From Amycolatopsis thermoflava N1165 (GTDB taxonomy: Bacteria > Actinomycetota > Actinomycetes > Mycobacteriales > Pseudonocardiaceae): DNA of 64,000 bases. Location of the stretch: assembly GCF_000473265.1 (NCBI RefSeq), contig NZ_KI421511.1, positions 5,624,360 through 5,688,359 of the forward strand, given 5' to 3'. This document shows positions 43,248 through 51,756 of the stretch, one piece after another; the first letter of the stretch is position 1; every line of letters starts with the position of its first letter. Under the pieces are notes generated by a model. It did no database searches. It was not told the origin of the DNA and was given only the letters and a program-made list of their open reading frames with translations. Both the position numbers and the translations under genes were made by a program.

Positions 43248-44459
43248 ATGCCGGACCGGCGGCTGAGCTGGCTGCTGGCGGCCAACGGGGTGGGCAACCT
43301 CGCCGACGGGATCGGCAAGGTCGCCTTTCCGCTGCTGGCCACGACCCTCACCCGGGACCCGGTGCAGATCGGCGCCCTGTCCGCGACCCAGTTCCTGCCG
43401 TGGCTGCTGCTCGGCGTGTTCGCGGGGACGCTGGCGGACCGGGTGGACCGCAAGCGCGCCGTGCTGCTGGCCAACGCGATGCGGGCAGTGGTCGTCGGCC
43501 TGACCGCCCTGCTCGTGTACACCGGCACGTTGTCGATCTGGCTCGTCTACGTCGCCGCGCTGCTGCTGGGCGCGGCCGAGACGGTGGCGGAGAGCGCGGG
43601 CAACGCGATGATCCCCGCGCTGGCCAGGCCGGATCAGCTGGAGAGCGCGAACAGCAAGTTCCAGGCCGCCGAGATCCTCGGCCAGACCTTCCTGGGCGGG
43701 CCGGTCGGCAGCCTCACGTTCGCGTTGTTCGCCGCGTTCCCGTTCCTGCTGAACTCGGCCGGGTTCGCCGTCGCCGCCGCGTTGCTCCTCGGGCTGACGG
43801 GCAGTTTCCGGCCGAAAACCCGAGCCGGGCCGACCCGGTTGCGCACCGATCTGGTCGACGGGCTGAAGTGGCTGGTCCACCACCCGCTGCTGTGCCGCCT
43901 GGTGGTGATCGCCGGGCTGATCAGCTTCGCCAGCGAGATGGCCCAGGCCCAGCTGGTGCTGTACGCGCTGGAGGACCTCGGGCTGAGCGAGGCCGCGTTC
44001 GGGCTGTTCACGTTCGTCGGCGGCATCGGCGGGCTGGCCGGCGCCGCGGTCGCGCCGCGGCTGGTGCGGCTCGCCGGGCGGCGGCCGGTGCTGGTGGCCG
44101 GGATCTTCGCCGGTGGCGTCGGGTTCGGCGCGATGGGCTTCGTCCACCAGCCGGTCGCCTCCGCCGCCCTGTTCGGCCTGTTCGCGGCGGCCGTCGTCGC
44201 GGTGAACGTGGTGCTGGCGACCGCCCGCCACGCCCTGGTGCCGAGCGAGCTGCTCGGCCGCGTGCTCGGGGTGTGGCGGACGGTCGTGTGGGGCGCGATC
44301 CCGCTCGGCGCGCTGGTCGGCGGCGCGCTGACGGAGGTGCTCGGCAGCGCGAGCGCCACCTTCGCGGTGTCCGGCGGCGCCCAGATCGCGCTGGCCGCGC
44401 TCGCCGCGCTGCTGCTGTGGCGGTTCTCGATGGACCGCGAGCCGGTCAGCTCTTCCTGA
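43248..44459 (+). CDS. MFS transporter (MFS_3/EntS-like exporter)
   Basis: A 403-residue 12-helix transporter. It starts at MPDRRLSWLLAANGVGNLADG, has loop 2-3 GTLADRVDRKRAVLLAN, and NAMIPALARPDQLESANS, a segment typical of MFS_3 exporters such as those for enterobactin or macrolides. A proton-driven exporter of a small molecule is likely. An ATG 60 bases upstream is open but gives a non-membrane extension; GAAGGACGC before the chosen ATG supports it. The 3' end overlaps the convergent acyl-CoA synthetase by 14 bases. Confidence 0.87.
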   Translation: MPDRRLSWLLAANGVGNLADGIGKVAFPLLATTLTRDPVQIGALSATQFLPWLLLGVFAGTLADRVDRKRAVLLANAMRAVVVGLTALLVYTGTLSIWLVYVAALLLGAAETVAESAGNAMIPALARPDQLESANSKFQAAEILGQTFLGGPVGSLTFALFAAFPFLLNSAGFAVAAALLLGLTGSFRPKTRAGPTRLRTDLVDGLKWLVHHPLLCRLVVIAGLISFASEMAQAQLVLYALEDLGLSEAAFGLFTFVGGIGGLAGAAVAPRLVRLAGRRPVLVAGIFAGGVGFGAMGFVHQPVASAALFGLFAAAVVAVNVVLATARHALVPSELLGRVLGVWRTVVWGAIPLGALVGGALTEVLGSASATFAVSGGAQIALAALAALLLWRFSMDREPVSSS

Positions 44460-46008
44460 GCAGGAACCGCTGCAACTTGCCGCTCGGGGTCTTTGGCAGC
44501 TCGGACACGAAGTGCACCTGGCGCGGGTAGGCGTGCGCCGCGAACTTCGTCTTCACCAGCTGCTGCAGCTCCGCCACCAGCTCCTCGCCCGGCTCGGCGC
44601 CCTGGCGGAGCACGACGAACGCGGCCAGCACCTCGCCACGCAGCTCGTCCGGCAGGCCGACCACGGCCGCCTCCGCGACGGCGTCGTGCTGCAGCAGCAC
44701 GCTTTCCACCTCGAACGGGCCGATCCGGTACCCGGCCATCAGGATGACGTCGTCGTCGCGCGAGGCGAACGTGAAGTAGCCGTCCGCGGACTTCGTGGCC
44801 ACGTCACCGGTCAGGTACCAGCGGCCGTCGGCGGAGAACCGCTCCGCCGTGCGATCCGGCGCGTCGCGGTAGCCGGTGAACCACATCAGCGGACTGTGCT
44901 CCAGGTCGACGGCCACCCGGCCCTGCTCACCGGGCGGCGCGACCTCGTCGGCGTCGGGGCGCAGCACCTCGGCGCGCCAGCCGGGCAGCGCGCGTCCCAT
45001 CGACCCCGGCCGCAGCTCGCCGCGGACGTCCGGGTGCCAGCCGTTCGCGATCACCATGCCCAGCTCGGTCTGCCCGTAGTGGTCCAGGATCGGCACGCCG
45101 AACGCCTTCTCCGCCCACTCGATGACGTCCGGGTTCAGCGGCTCGCCCGCGGACGAGCAGTGCCGCAGCCGCAACCCGTCCGGCACGGGCACATCGGCGT
45201 TGCGCAGCGCGCGGTAGACCGTCGGCCCCGCCGTGAAGTTGGTGACGCCGAACCGGTCCAGCACCGAGTAGGTCAGCTCCGGGGAGAACCCGGCGTGCAG
45301 CAGCAGGCTGCGCTGCCCGAGCGCGAGCGGGCCGATCACGGCGTAGTACAGGCCGTAGGCCCAGCCCGGGTCGGCGGCGTTCCAGAACACGTCGTCGGGC
45401 CGGTGGTCCAGGCCGAACTCCTGGTACATCCGGAACGCGGCGATCGCCCGCGCCGGGATCGGCACGCCCTTCGGCGCGCCGGTCGTGCCGGACGTGAACA
45501 GCTCGACGATCGTGCCGTCACCGCCGACGGCGACCGGCTCCGGCTGCGGTTCCGCGCGCAGCAGGTCGGCGAACGCGATGTCGTCCCCGCTCGCCGCACC
45601 GGTGACGATCACGCGCCGCTCGCCGGGGACCTCGTCGAGTTTGGCGCGCTGCGACGGGTCCGCGACGACCACCTTGACGCCGCCGACCCGGGTTTCGATC
45701 GCGGGCGGCGCGAAGGCGGTGAACAGCGGCACCTGCACCGCGCCGAGCCGCCAGATCCCCAGTACGGCGACGACGAACTCGGCCGACTTCGTCATCAGCG
45801 TCGCGACCCGGTCGCCGCGTCCGACCCCCAGTTCCGCCAGTGCGGTGGCGAAGCGCGCTGAGGCGTCCCGCAGCTCGCCGAAGGTCAGGTCACGGCTGGT
45901 CAGGTCCGGTTCGACGACGGTGAAGGCCACGTCGCCGTCCGGGTGGTCGTCGCACAGCAGCCGGGCGACGCAGGCGTCCGGCCGGTCGTAGGGGGACGTC
46001 GGTGTCAT
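44446..46008 (-). CDS. Acyl-CoA synthetase (acetyl/medium-chain type, AMP-forming)
   Basis: A 520-residue ANL enzyme. It has the phosphate loop LFTSGTTGAPKGVPIPARA, A5 motif ILDHYGQTELGM, A7 YLTGDVATKSADGYFTFASRDDD, A8 AGYRIGPFEVES, and catalytic lysine in LPKTPSGKLQRFLLRKS. The NAADPGWAYGLYY segment is typical of acetyl-CoA/medium-chain acyl-CoA synthetases (ACSM-like). It activates a short or medium acid to its CoA thioester. Single gene unit with ATG start. Confidence 0.9.
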   Translation of the reverse strand: MTPTSPYDRPDACVARLLCDDHPDGDVAFTVVEPDLTSRDLTFGELRDASARFATALAELGVGRGDRVATLMTKSAEFVVAVLGIWRLGAVQVPLFTAFAPPAIETRVGGVKVVVADPSQRAKLDEVPGERRVIVTGAASGDDIAFADLLRAEPQPEPVAVGGDGTIVELFTSGTTGAPKGVPIPARAIAAFRMYQEFGLDHRPDDVFWNAADPGWAYGLYYAVIGPLALGQRSLLLHAGFSPELTYSVLDRFGVTNFTAGPTVYRALRNADVPVPDGLRLRHCSSAGEPLNPDVIEWAEKAFGVPILDHYGQTELGMVIANGWHPDVRGELRPGSMGRALPGWRAEVLRPDADEVAPPGEQGRVAVDLEHSPLMWFTGYRDAPDRTAERFSADGRWYLTGDVATKSADGYFTFASRDDDVILMAGYRIGPFEVESVLLQHDAVAEAAVVGLPDELRGEVLAAFVVLRQGAEPGEELVAELQQLVKTKFAAHAYPRQVHFVSELPKTPSGKLQRFLLRKS

Positions 46009-46104
46009 GGACCCGATGGTCGTCGCCGGGGCCCGCGCGTGCCACCCCCGGATGGGGGCCGATCAGCGTATGGTGCGGGCGTCCGGTCGGTGCTGGAATG
46101 TCCT

Positions 46105-46509
46105 ATGCGGATCAGTGAGTCCGAGGAGCCGGTGGCGGCGCGGCGCCGGCTGGTGCTGGCGGGTGTCGCCGGCTTCGCGGTGGGTGCGGGGATGATCGGC
46201 GTGCTGTGGGCGTCGACCACCGCGGTGAGCGGCCCGACCGCGGACGCGAAGGCCGCGTGCGCCGCGCTGGCCAGGGCCGAGCCGTTGCCCGAGGGCCGCG
46301 TCGGCCGCGGCACGCTCGAACCCGGCGTGCTGCAGCACATCATGGCGGCGGACGCGCTCGCGGCGGCGGCCGCCGAGGTCAGTTCGACCTACGACGACCT
46401 GGCCGACCACATCGACGGCGTGCGGCGGATGGCGCTGAGCCTCAACTTCGCCGATCCCAACGGTCGGCGGCACCTCGCCCAGGCGCGCGAAATCTGCGGC
46501 ACCGTCTAG
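46105..46509 (+). CDS. Hypothetical membrane-anchored protein
   Basis: A 134-residue protein with a basic N-terminus (EEPVAARRRLVLAG), a membrane helix (about 16-38) and a mainly helical exported part with two Cys (about 52 and 131) and a conserved-looking LQHIMAADALAAAAAE. No family recognised. It is divergent from the acyl-CoA synthetase and ends against the convergent DUF4232 gene. Confidence 0.65.
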   Translation: MRISESEEPVAARRRLVLAGVAGFAVGAGMIGVLWASTTAVSGPTADAKAACAALARAEPLPEGRVGRGTLEPGVLQHIMAADALAAAAAEVSSTYDDLADHIDGVRRMALSLNFADPNGRRHLAQAREICGTV

Positions 46510-47148
46510 CTACTCGCCGTTGCCCTTTTCGATCGTCTTGACGGTGAGCTGGTCACCGGGGATCTTCTCGCTCGCGCAGCCCGTCGTGGGCAGCTCGACG
46601 AACATCGACGCCGTCTCCTGCGGCGGGTAGACCCGCAGGCCGCGCACCGGCTGCGGCTGGCAGGTCACGGTGTCGTAGTTCTGCACGTTGACGAACCCGA
46701 CCTCGGCGTAGGCGGTGTCGCCGTTGTTCAGCGTGAACGCGCCGCCCTTCTCGCCCTGCCGGACCGCCGCCGGGCCCACCTGGTGGCCGTCCTCCCCGGC
46801 GACGTACGAGACGCCCGGGAAGCCCTGGATCACACACGGACGGTCACTCACGTTGGTGAAGATCAGCGGCCGGTAGACGGTGCCCGCACCGGCGTCGCCG
46901 CGGCCGAGGGTCAGCTTGAGGTCGCCGGACTTGCACAGCGTCTCGCCGGCCTTCGTGCTGGTCGCCGCGTCCGGTTCGGTTGTCGACTGGGACGTGGACG
47001 GGCTGCTGGAGGTGGCCCCTGGCGTCGTCGGCGCCCCCGACTGCGGCTGGGCGTTCTCCGTGCCCGCGGTCCCGCAACCGGCCAGGACGGCCGCCACTGC
47101 CGCCGTCGCCACACCCAGCCCGATGCGCGGGAAATGTCCTCGAACCAC
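46510..47148 (-). CDS. DUF4232 lipoprotein
   Basis: A 212-residue lipoprotein. The signal sequence ends in the lipobox VLAGCGTA, then comes a Ser/Thr/Pro linker, then the DUF4232 domain with LTLGRGDAGAGTVYRPLIFTN and PCVIQGFPGVSYV. Two to three Cys pairs in the domain (GETLCKS, TVTCQPQ, TGCASE) could form disulfides. The GTG start (VVRGHFPRIG) with AGGGGAAAG before it is preferred over longer frames. Function unknown; exposed at the cell surface. The first bases after its stop abut the convergent gene. Confidence 0.85.
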   Translation of the reverse strand: MVRGHFPRIGLGVATAAVAAVLAGCGTAGTENAQPQSGAPTTPGATSSSPSTSQSTTEPDAATSTKAGETLCKSGDLKLTLGRGDAGAGTVYRPLIFTNVSDRPCVIQGFPGVSYVAGEDGHQVGPAAVRQGEKGGAFTLNNGDTAYAEVGFVNVQNYDTVTCQPQPVRGLRVYPPQETASMFVELPTTGCASEKIPGDQLTVKTIEKGNGE

Positions 47149-47301
47149 GATCTTTCCCCTCCCTGTGCCGATCGGAGCACTACCCGGGAGACGTGCGGTC
47201 CACACGCCGGGTTGCGTGGTGTCACGCGATTTTCCGACGACCCATCGCGACATGCGGTGAAACTACAACAAGACACGCTGTGTCACCGCCCGACAAGTCG
47301 C

Positions 47302-47919
47302 CTACATGGGCAAACCGGCCCAGTTCAGGCACTGCCAGCCACCATCCGCGGCGATCTCCAGCTCGACGATGCCGGTGTTCGGGATCAGGCCCTGATCGGC
47401 CAGCTCGGGCCGCACATTCGGGGCCAGCCACTCCGCGCCGATGCGGATCAGCCCGCCGTGCGAGACCAGCACAACGACACCGTCCGATCGGGTGAGGTCG
47501 TGGCGCTCGGCGAGACCGGCGATCGCACCGGTGAACCGCGCCCTGGCCTGCTCGCCGGTCTCCCCGCCGGGCATCGCGACGTGCAGCTCGCCGCGCGTCC
47601 AGTGGCTGAGCACCGTCAGGTAGTGCTCGATCGCCTCCCGGTCGTGGCGGCCCTCCAGGTCCCCGACGACGATCTCGTGCACACCCTCGACCCGCTCCAC
47701 CGTCATGCCCAGCGCCTGGGCGAGCGGGGCGGCCGTCTGCTGCGCACGGGTCGCGTGCGAGGCGTAGACCGCCTCCACCGGCTCGGTCGCGAGCTTCTCG
47801 GCCAGCTGCCGCGCCTGCTCGTGGCCCAGCTCGGTGAGCGGCGGCCCGGGCAGCGCGGTGTCCAGCTTCTTCGCGACGTTCGCCGCGGTCTGCCCGTGCC
47901 GGACCAGGTACAGCTTCAC
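47302..47919 (-). CDS. Histidine-phosphatase family protein (phosphoglycerate-mutase-like)
   Basis: A 205-residue enzyme with the catalytic RHG motif at the start (LYLVRHGQTAANVAKKLD), a downstream YASHATRAQQTA with the second basic residue, catalytic Glu near GVHEIVVGDLEGRHD, and LVSHGGLIRI with the second catalytic His. It removes phosphate from a small metabolite. The GTG start overlaps the pheA stop (GTGA), so the two are translationally coupled, as in many actinobacteria. The substrate cannot be read from the sequence. Confidence 0.9.
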   Translation of the reverse strand: MKLYLVRHGQTAANVAKKLDTALPGPPLTELGHEQARQLAEKLATEPVEAVYASHATRAQQTAAPLAQALGMTVERVEGVHEIVVGDLEGRHDREAIEHYLTVLSHWTRGELHVAMPGGETGEQARARFTGAIAGLAERHDLTRSDGVVVLVSHGGLIRIGAEWLAPNVRPELADQGLIPNTGIVELEIAADGGWQCLNWAGLPM

Positions 47920-48830
47920 GCCTGCTCCCCTCTCTGCACCGCGGCGACCCAGTCCGCGGCGTCGGTGAAGTCTTCGTTGCGGGCGGCCGGTTCGATGGTC
48001 GCCGTCACCCCGTCGGCCCTGGCGAACGAACCGAGGAACCGGACATCCCGGCAGCGGCGGCGCAGCGCGGCGAGCGCGTCGGCGATGCGCGGCTCGGCGA
48101 CGTGTCCCTCGAAGTCGATGAAGAACCGGTACTCGCCGAAGTTCTGCTTGTTCGGGCGGGCGTCCAGGCGGGTCAGGTTGATGCCACGGGTCGCGAGCTC
48201 GGTGAGCAGTTCGGCGAGCGCGCCGGTGCGGTTGGCGGCCGCGGCGACGATGGAGGTGCGGTCCGCGCCGGTCGGCTCCGGCAACGCCACCGGGGGCCGC
48301 CGCATCAGCAGGAACCGGGTGCGGGCGTCGCGGACGTCGGCGACCTCCGTCGCCAGCACCTTGAGCGGGTAGTGCTCGACGGCGACCGGCGCGGTCACGG
48401 CGGCGTCGAACTCCCCTGCCTGCACGGCGACCGCGGCCGCCGCGGTCGAGCCGGCTGCCACCGCGCGGGCGCCGGGCAGGTTGTCCTCCAGCCACTTCCG
48501 GACCTGCGCGAGCGCGTGCGGATGGCTCGCCACAGTACGGATTTCGCCGACGTCGTCTCGCGTGAGAACGCTGAAGTGCACTGGTAGCAAGGCTTCCGCA
48601 ACACCGATCAACGGCTCGCCGACGGCGAGGCTGTCCAGCGTCGCGGGAACCGCGCCCTCGACGGAGTTTTCGACCGGCACGCATGCCGCGTCCGCTTCGC
48701 CGCGCCGAACGGCGTCCAGCGCCTTGGGAATCGTCTCGGCGGCGACGAGTTCGTCCCCCGCCGCCGTGAAGGTGCGCGCCGCCTGCTCGGTGAACGTCCC
48801 GACCGGCCCGAAATATGCGATCCGTGACAC
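47916..48830 (-). CDS. pheA: Prephenate dehydratase
   Basis: A 304-residue enzyme that converts prephenate to phenylpyruvate in phenylalanine synthesis. The catalytic part (about 1-185) has IAYFGPVGTFTEQAA, VPVENSVEGAVPATLDSL, SHPHALAQVRKWL and the conserved TRFLLM. A C-terminal ACT domain (about 200-275) has NRTGALAELLTELATRGINL and LDARPNK, which bind phenylalanine for feedback control. No chorismate mutase domain is present, typical for actinobacteria. Followed by the coupled phosphatase gene. Confidence 0.96.
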   Translation of the reverse strand: MSRIAYFGPVGTFTEQAARTFTAAGDELVAAETIPKALDAVRRGEADAACVPVENSVEGAVPATLDSLAVGEPLIGVAEALLPVHFSVLTRDDVGEIRTVASHPHALAQVRKWLEDNLPGARAVAAGSTAAAAVAVQAGEFDAAVTAPVAVEHYPLKVLATEVADVRDARTRFLLMRRPPVALPEPTGADRTSIVAAAANRTGALAELLTELATRGINLTRLDARPNKQNFGEYRFFIDFEGHVAEPRIADALAALRRRCRDVRFLGSFARADGVTATIEPAARNEDFTDAADWVAAVQRGEQA

Positions 48831-48927
48831 GCGGACAGGCTACGCACCGCGCCGCGTCCTGGTTTGTTCAGGCATTCGAGTGCGCCGCGTGGTTACGCGG
48901 GATCGTGTTTTTTGGCATGGTGTAGGG

Positions 48928-49542
48928 GTGACTGCCGAATCGGGCACCCAACCCACCGGCAACCGAACGGAGGACCAGGTCGCACCCTCGACTCCCGTCC
49001 TGGTGCTGTGTGCCGTCGACGAACCACTCGCCAGCGCGTGGCGCTCCGTTGTGGACACGATGACCGGATCGGTGCTCGTGCACCGGGGTTCGGTGCTGGA
49101 CGTGGTCGCCGACGCCGTGGTGAGCCCGGCGAACTCGTTCGGCTGGATGCGCGGCGGGATCGACGCCGTGTACGCGCGCGCCTTCCCGAACGTCGAGCAG
49201 AACGTCCGCAGCACGATCCTCGCCTACCACGGCGGCGAGCTGCCGGTGGGCAGCGCGGTCGTGGTCCCGACCGGCGAGCCCGCCCCCGCGTGGCTGATCA
49301 GCGCGCCGACGATGCGTGAACCCGGCGAGCGCCTGCCCGCCGACACGGTCCACCCGTACCTGGCGGCGCGGGCGGTGTTCCTGCAGTGGCGCGACGGCGT
49401 GCTGGAGCAGGGCGTGGCGGTGCGCGCGGTCGTCGGCACCATCGCGATGCCCGGTCTCGGCACCGGTGTCGGCGGGGTCAGCCCGGAGACCTGCGCGCGC
49501 CAGGTGGCGGCGGCCTGGGACGAGGTCTTCCGGCGCAGCTAG
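48928..49542 (+). CDS. Macrodomain protein
   Basis: A 204-residue soluble protein with a macrodomain: VVSPANSFGWMRGGIDAVYARAFP (key parts SPANSFGWM and GGIDAVY) and the second loop GTIAMPGLGTGVGGVSPETCARQ, which form the ADP-ribose pocket. It may hydrolyse ADP-ribose adducts or bind ADP-ribose/ NAD derivatives. The Asn in SPANS that activates water in MacroD-type hydrolases is present. The GTG at this position follows a hydrophilic N-terminal tail of about 20 residues. Divergent from pheA. Confidence 0.85.
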   Translation: MTAESGTQPTGNRTEDQVAPSTPVLVLCAVDEPLASAWRSVVDTMTGSVLVHRGSVLDVVADAVVSPANSFGWMRGGIDAVYARAFPNVEQNVRSTILAYHGGELPVGSAVVVPTGEPAPAWLISAPTMREPGERLPADTVHPYLAARAVFLQWRDGVLEQGVAVRAVVGTIAMPGLGTGVGGVSPETCARQVAAAWDEVFRRS

Positions 49543-49685
49543 CACTCCCGCGCTGGTCAGCGACGGTTTCCGGGGTGCGTGTAGAAGGTCACAGCGCATT
49601 TACGCGCCGTAAGACCTACCGTTGAACCTGCGTTACCGGAGATGTCGACGCCAGCCCAGCCCACCGACGGGCAAGGAGTGTGGGA

Positions 49686-50618
49686 ATGCCACGGGTACGT
49701 GAGCTCAGCCCGTACGTCGAGCTCCACCGGGAGCAGTGGCGGGAGCTGCGTCGCAGCACCCCGTTGCCGCTGACTGCCGAGGAGCTGCGCGGTCTGCGGG
49801 GGCTCGGGGAGCAGATCGATCTGACCGAGGTCGCCGAGGTCTACCTGCCGCTGTCGCGGATGATCAACCTGCAGGTCGCGGCGCGTCAACGCCTCTACGA
49901 AGCCACCACGACCTTCCTCGGCGAGGACTGCCGCGGCACGAAGGTGCCGTTCGTGATCGGCATCGCGGGCAGCGTCGCGGTCGGCAAGTCGACCACCGCG
50001 CGGATCCTGCGCACCCTGCTCGCCCGCTGGCCCGACCACCCGCGCGTCGACCTGGTGACCACCGACGGCTTCCTCTACCCGAAGGCCGAGCTGGTCCGCC
50101 GCGGCATCATGCACCGCAAGGGCTTCCCGGAGAGCTACGACCGCCGCGCGCTGCTGCGGTTCGTCTCCGACGTCAAGTCCGGCGCCGAGTCGGTCAGCGC
50201 GCCGGTGTACTCGCACCTCGCCTACGACATCCTGCCCGGCGAGGAGCAGGTCGTGAACCGGCCGGACATCCTCATCATCGAGGGCCTGAACGTACTGCAG
50301 CCCGGCCCGAGCCTGACGGTGTCGGACCTGTTCGACTTCTCCATCTACGTGGACGCGCACATCGAGGACATCGAGCGCTGGTACGTGGAGCGGTTCCTGA
50401 AGCTGCGCAGCACGGCGTTCGCGGACCCGGCCTCGCACTTCCACCACTTCGCGACGCTGGACGACGTGGAGGCCCGCGCCGAGGCGCGGCACCTGTGGCG
50501 CACGATCAACGAGCCGAACCTGGTGGAGAACATCCTGCCGACCCGCCCGCGCGCGACGCTGGTGCTCCGGAAGGACCCGGACCACAGCATCAACCGCGTC
50601 CGCCTGCGCAAACTGTAG
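49686..50618 (+). CDS. coaA: Pantothenate kinase, type I
   Basis: A 310-residue enzyme that phosphorylates pantothenate, the first step of coenzyme A synthesis. It has an N-terminal [16 protein letters not shown]-loop [28 protein letters not shown] with the catalytic Asp, [14 protein letters not shown], and [12 protein letters not shown]. The C-terminal region ends [11 protein letters not shown]. All are hallmarks of bacterial CoaA. The ATG after AAGGAG with 7-base spacing is chosen over a GTG two codons earlier. Confidence 0.97.
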   Translation: MPRVRELSPYVELHREQWRELRRSTPLPLTAEELRGLRGLGEQIDLTEVAEVYLPLSRMINLQVAARQRLYEATTTFLGEDCRGTKVPFVIGIAGSVAVGKSTTARILRTLLARWPDHPRVDLVTTDGFLYPKAELVRRGIMHRKGFPESYDRRALLRFVSDVKSGAESVSAPVYSHLAYDILPGEEQVVNRPDILIIEGLNVLQPGPSLTVSDLFDFSIYVDAHIEDIERWYVERFLKLRSTAFADPASHFHHFATLDDVEARAEARHLWRTINEPNLVENILPTRPRATLVLRKDPDHSINRVRLRKL

Positions 50619-50745
50619 GCGCGGCCTCGGCCGAATGGCTGACCCCGGTGACCGAGCGGTAACCGGTTGGCCGATACCGCCGGCACTTCGCAAAGCTCAC
50701 CCTGGAGTGCAGGAAATGCGCCCTGACCAGGGAGGAGGCACGCCG

Positions 50746-50913
50746 ATGTTCGCGATCATCATCACGTGGATCGGCGCCGTGCTCGGTATCACGGTGCTGC
50801 TGGTGATGGCCTTCGGTGCGTTCGTCCTCGATTTCGAAGACGCTCTCGCCGACCGCCGCCGCAAGCGCCCGCTCGACCCCGTGGCCGTGGAGAGCCCGAC
50901 CGCGGTCCCCTAG
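50746..50913 (+). CDS. Small single-pass membrane protein (55 aa)
   Basis: A 55-residue protein: MFAIIITWIGAVLGITVLLV forms one membrane helix, followed by LDFEDALADRRRKRP and a short tail. A good GGGAGGAGG ribosome site 8 bases before the ATG supports translation. No family recognised. It lies downstream of coaA and converges with the SDR gene with a 4-base overlap. Confidence 0.65.
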   Translation: MFAIIITWIGAVLGITVLLVMAFGAFVLDFEDALADRRRKRPLDPVAVESPTAVP

Positions 50914-51746
50914 CCGGTGAGGTGCGCGCCCGCGAGAGCGAGGCTGCGGGCGCGCAGCGTCGCCCTCGCCGCTGCGTCGTAGGCCTGGTCGTTCGCCCGG
51001 GCCGGCCGGACCCGGTCGAAGAACTGGCCAGTCACGCCCTCGACCTCCGGACCGACCGCGAGCCTGCGGGTGGCCGCCACCCCGGTGTCCAGGGTGTCGG
51101 AGCTGAAGCCGATCTCGGACAGGACGATCTTGGTCGGCATGTAGGTGCCCGGGTGCAGGCAGGTCGCGGTCAGGTCGGCAGGCGCGAACCGCCCGGCGAG
51201 GTCGAGGCAGTGCATGATCTGCGCGAGCTTGCTCTGCCCGTACGCCCGCGTACCCGAATAGTCCCGCTCGAGCATGAGATCGTCGAAGTCGAGCGGGTGC
51301 TGGCCCAGTGACGCGACGTGGACGACGCGGGCGGCGTGGTCCGCGGTCGCCGAGGCTCGCAGGAGCGGGATCAGGTTCTCGGTGAGCACGAAGGTCGCCA
51401 GGTAGTTCACCGCGAAGCGCAGCTCGTGGCCGTCCCGGCTGGTGCGGCGCTCGCGGCCGTCCGGCTCGCCGGACCCGATGCCGGCGTTGTTGACGAGCAC
51501 GTCGAGCCGGCCGGCTTCGTCCGCGATCGTGCCGGCCAGCCTTGCCACCTGGGCGAGTTCGGACAGGTCGGCGGTCACCGTGACCGGCGCGGCGGCCCCG
51601 GCGGCGCGCACATCCGCGGCGATCCGGTCGAGCTTGCCGGGATCACGACCGTGCAGGACGAGACGGACGTCTTCGGCGGCGAGTCGCACCGCGAGTGCCC
51701 GGCCGAGGCCGTCGGTGGCGCCGGTGATCGCGACGGTCCGGGTCAC
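50910..51746 (-). CDS. Short-chain dehydrogenase/reductase
   Basis: A 278-residue Rossmann-fold oxidoreductase. The cofactor motif is ITGATDGLGRALAVRLA (TGxxxGxG), HGRD follows at strand 2 (favouring NADPH), then LVNNAGIGSGE, VVHVASLGQ and the catalytic YGQSK. It resembles light-dependent-protochlorophyllide-reductase/retinol-dehydrogenase-like SDRs. Substrate unknown. It is 10 bases after the A gene of the duplicated block, on the same strand. Confidence 0.92.
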   Translation of the reverse strand: MTRTVAITGATDGLGRALAVRLAAEDVRLVLHGRDPGKLDRIAADVRAAGAAAPVTVTADLSELAQVARLAGTIADEAGRLDVLVNNAGIGSGEPDGRERRTSRDGHELRFAVNYLATFVLTENLIPLLRASATADHAARVVHVASLGQHPLDFDDLMLERDYSGTRAYGQSKLAQIMHCLDLAGRFAPADLTATCLHPGTYMPTKIVLSEIGFSSDTLDTGVAATRRLAVGPEVEGVTGQFFDRVRPARANDQAYDAAARATLRARSLALAGAHLTG

Positions 51747-51756
51747 CGCGGCTGCC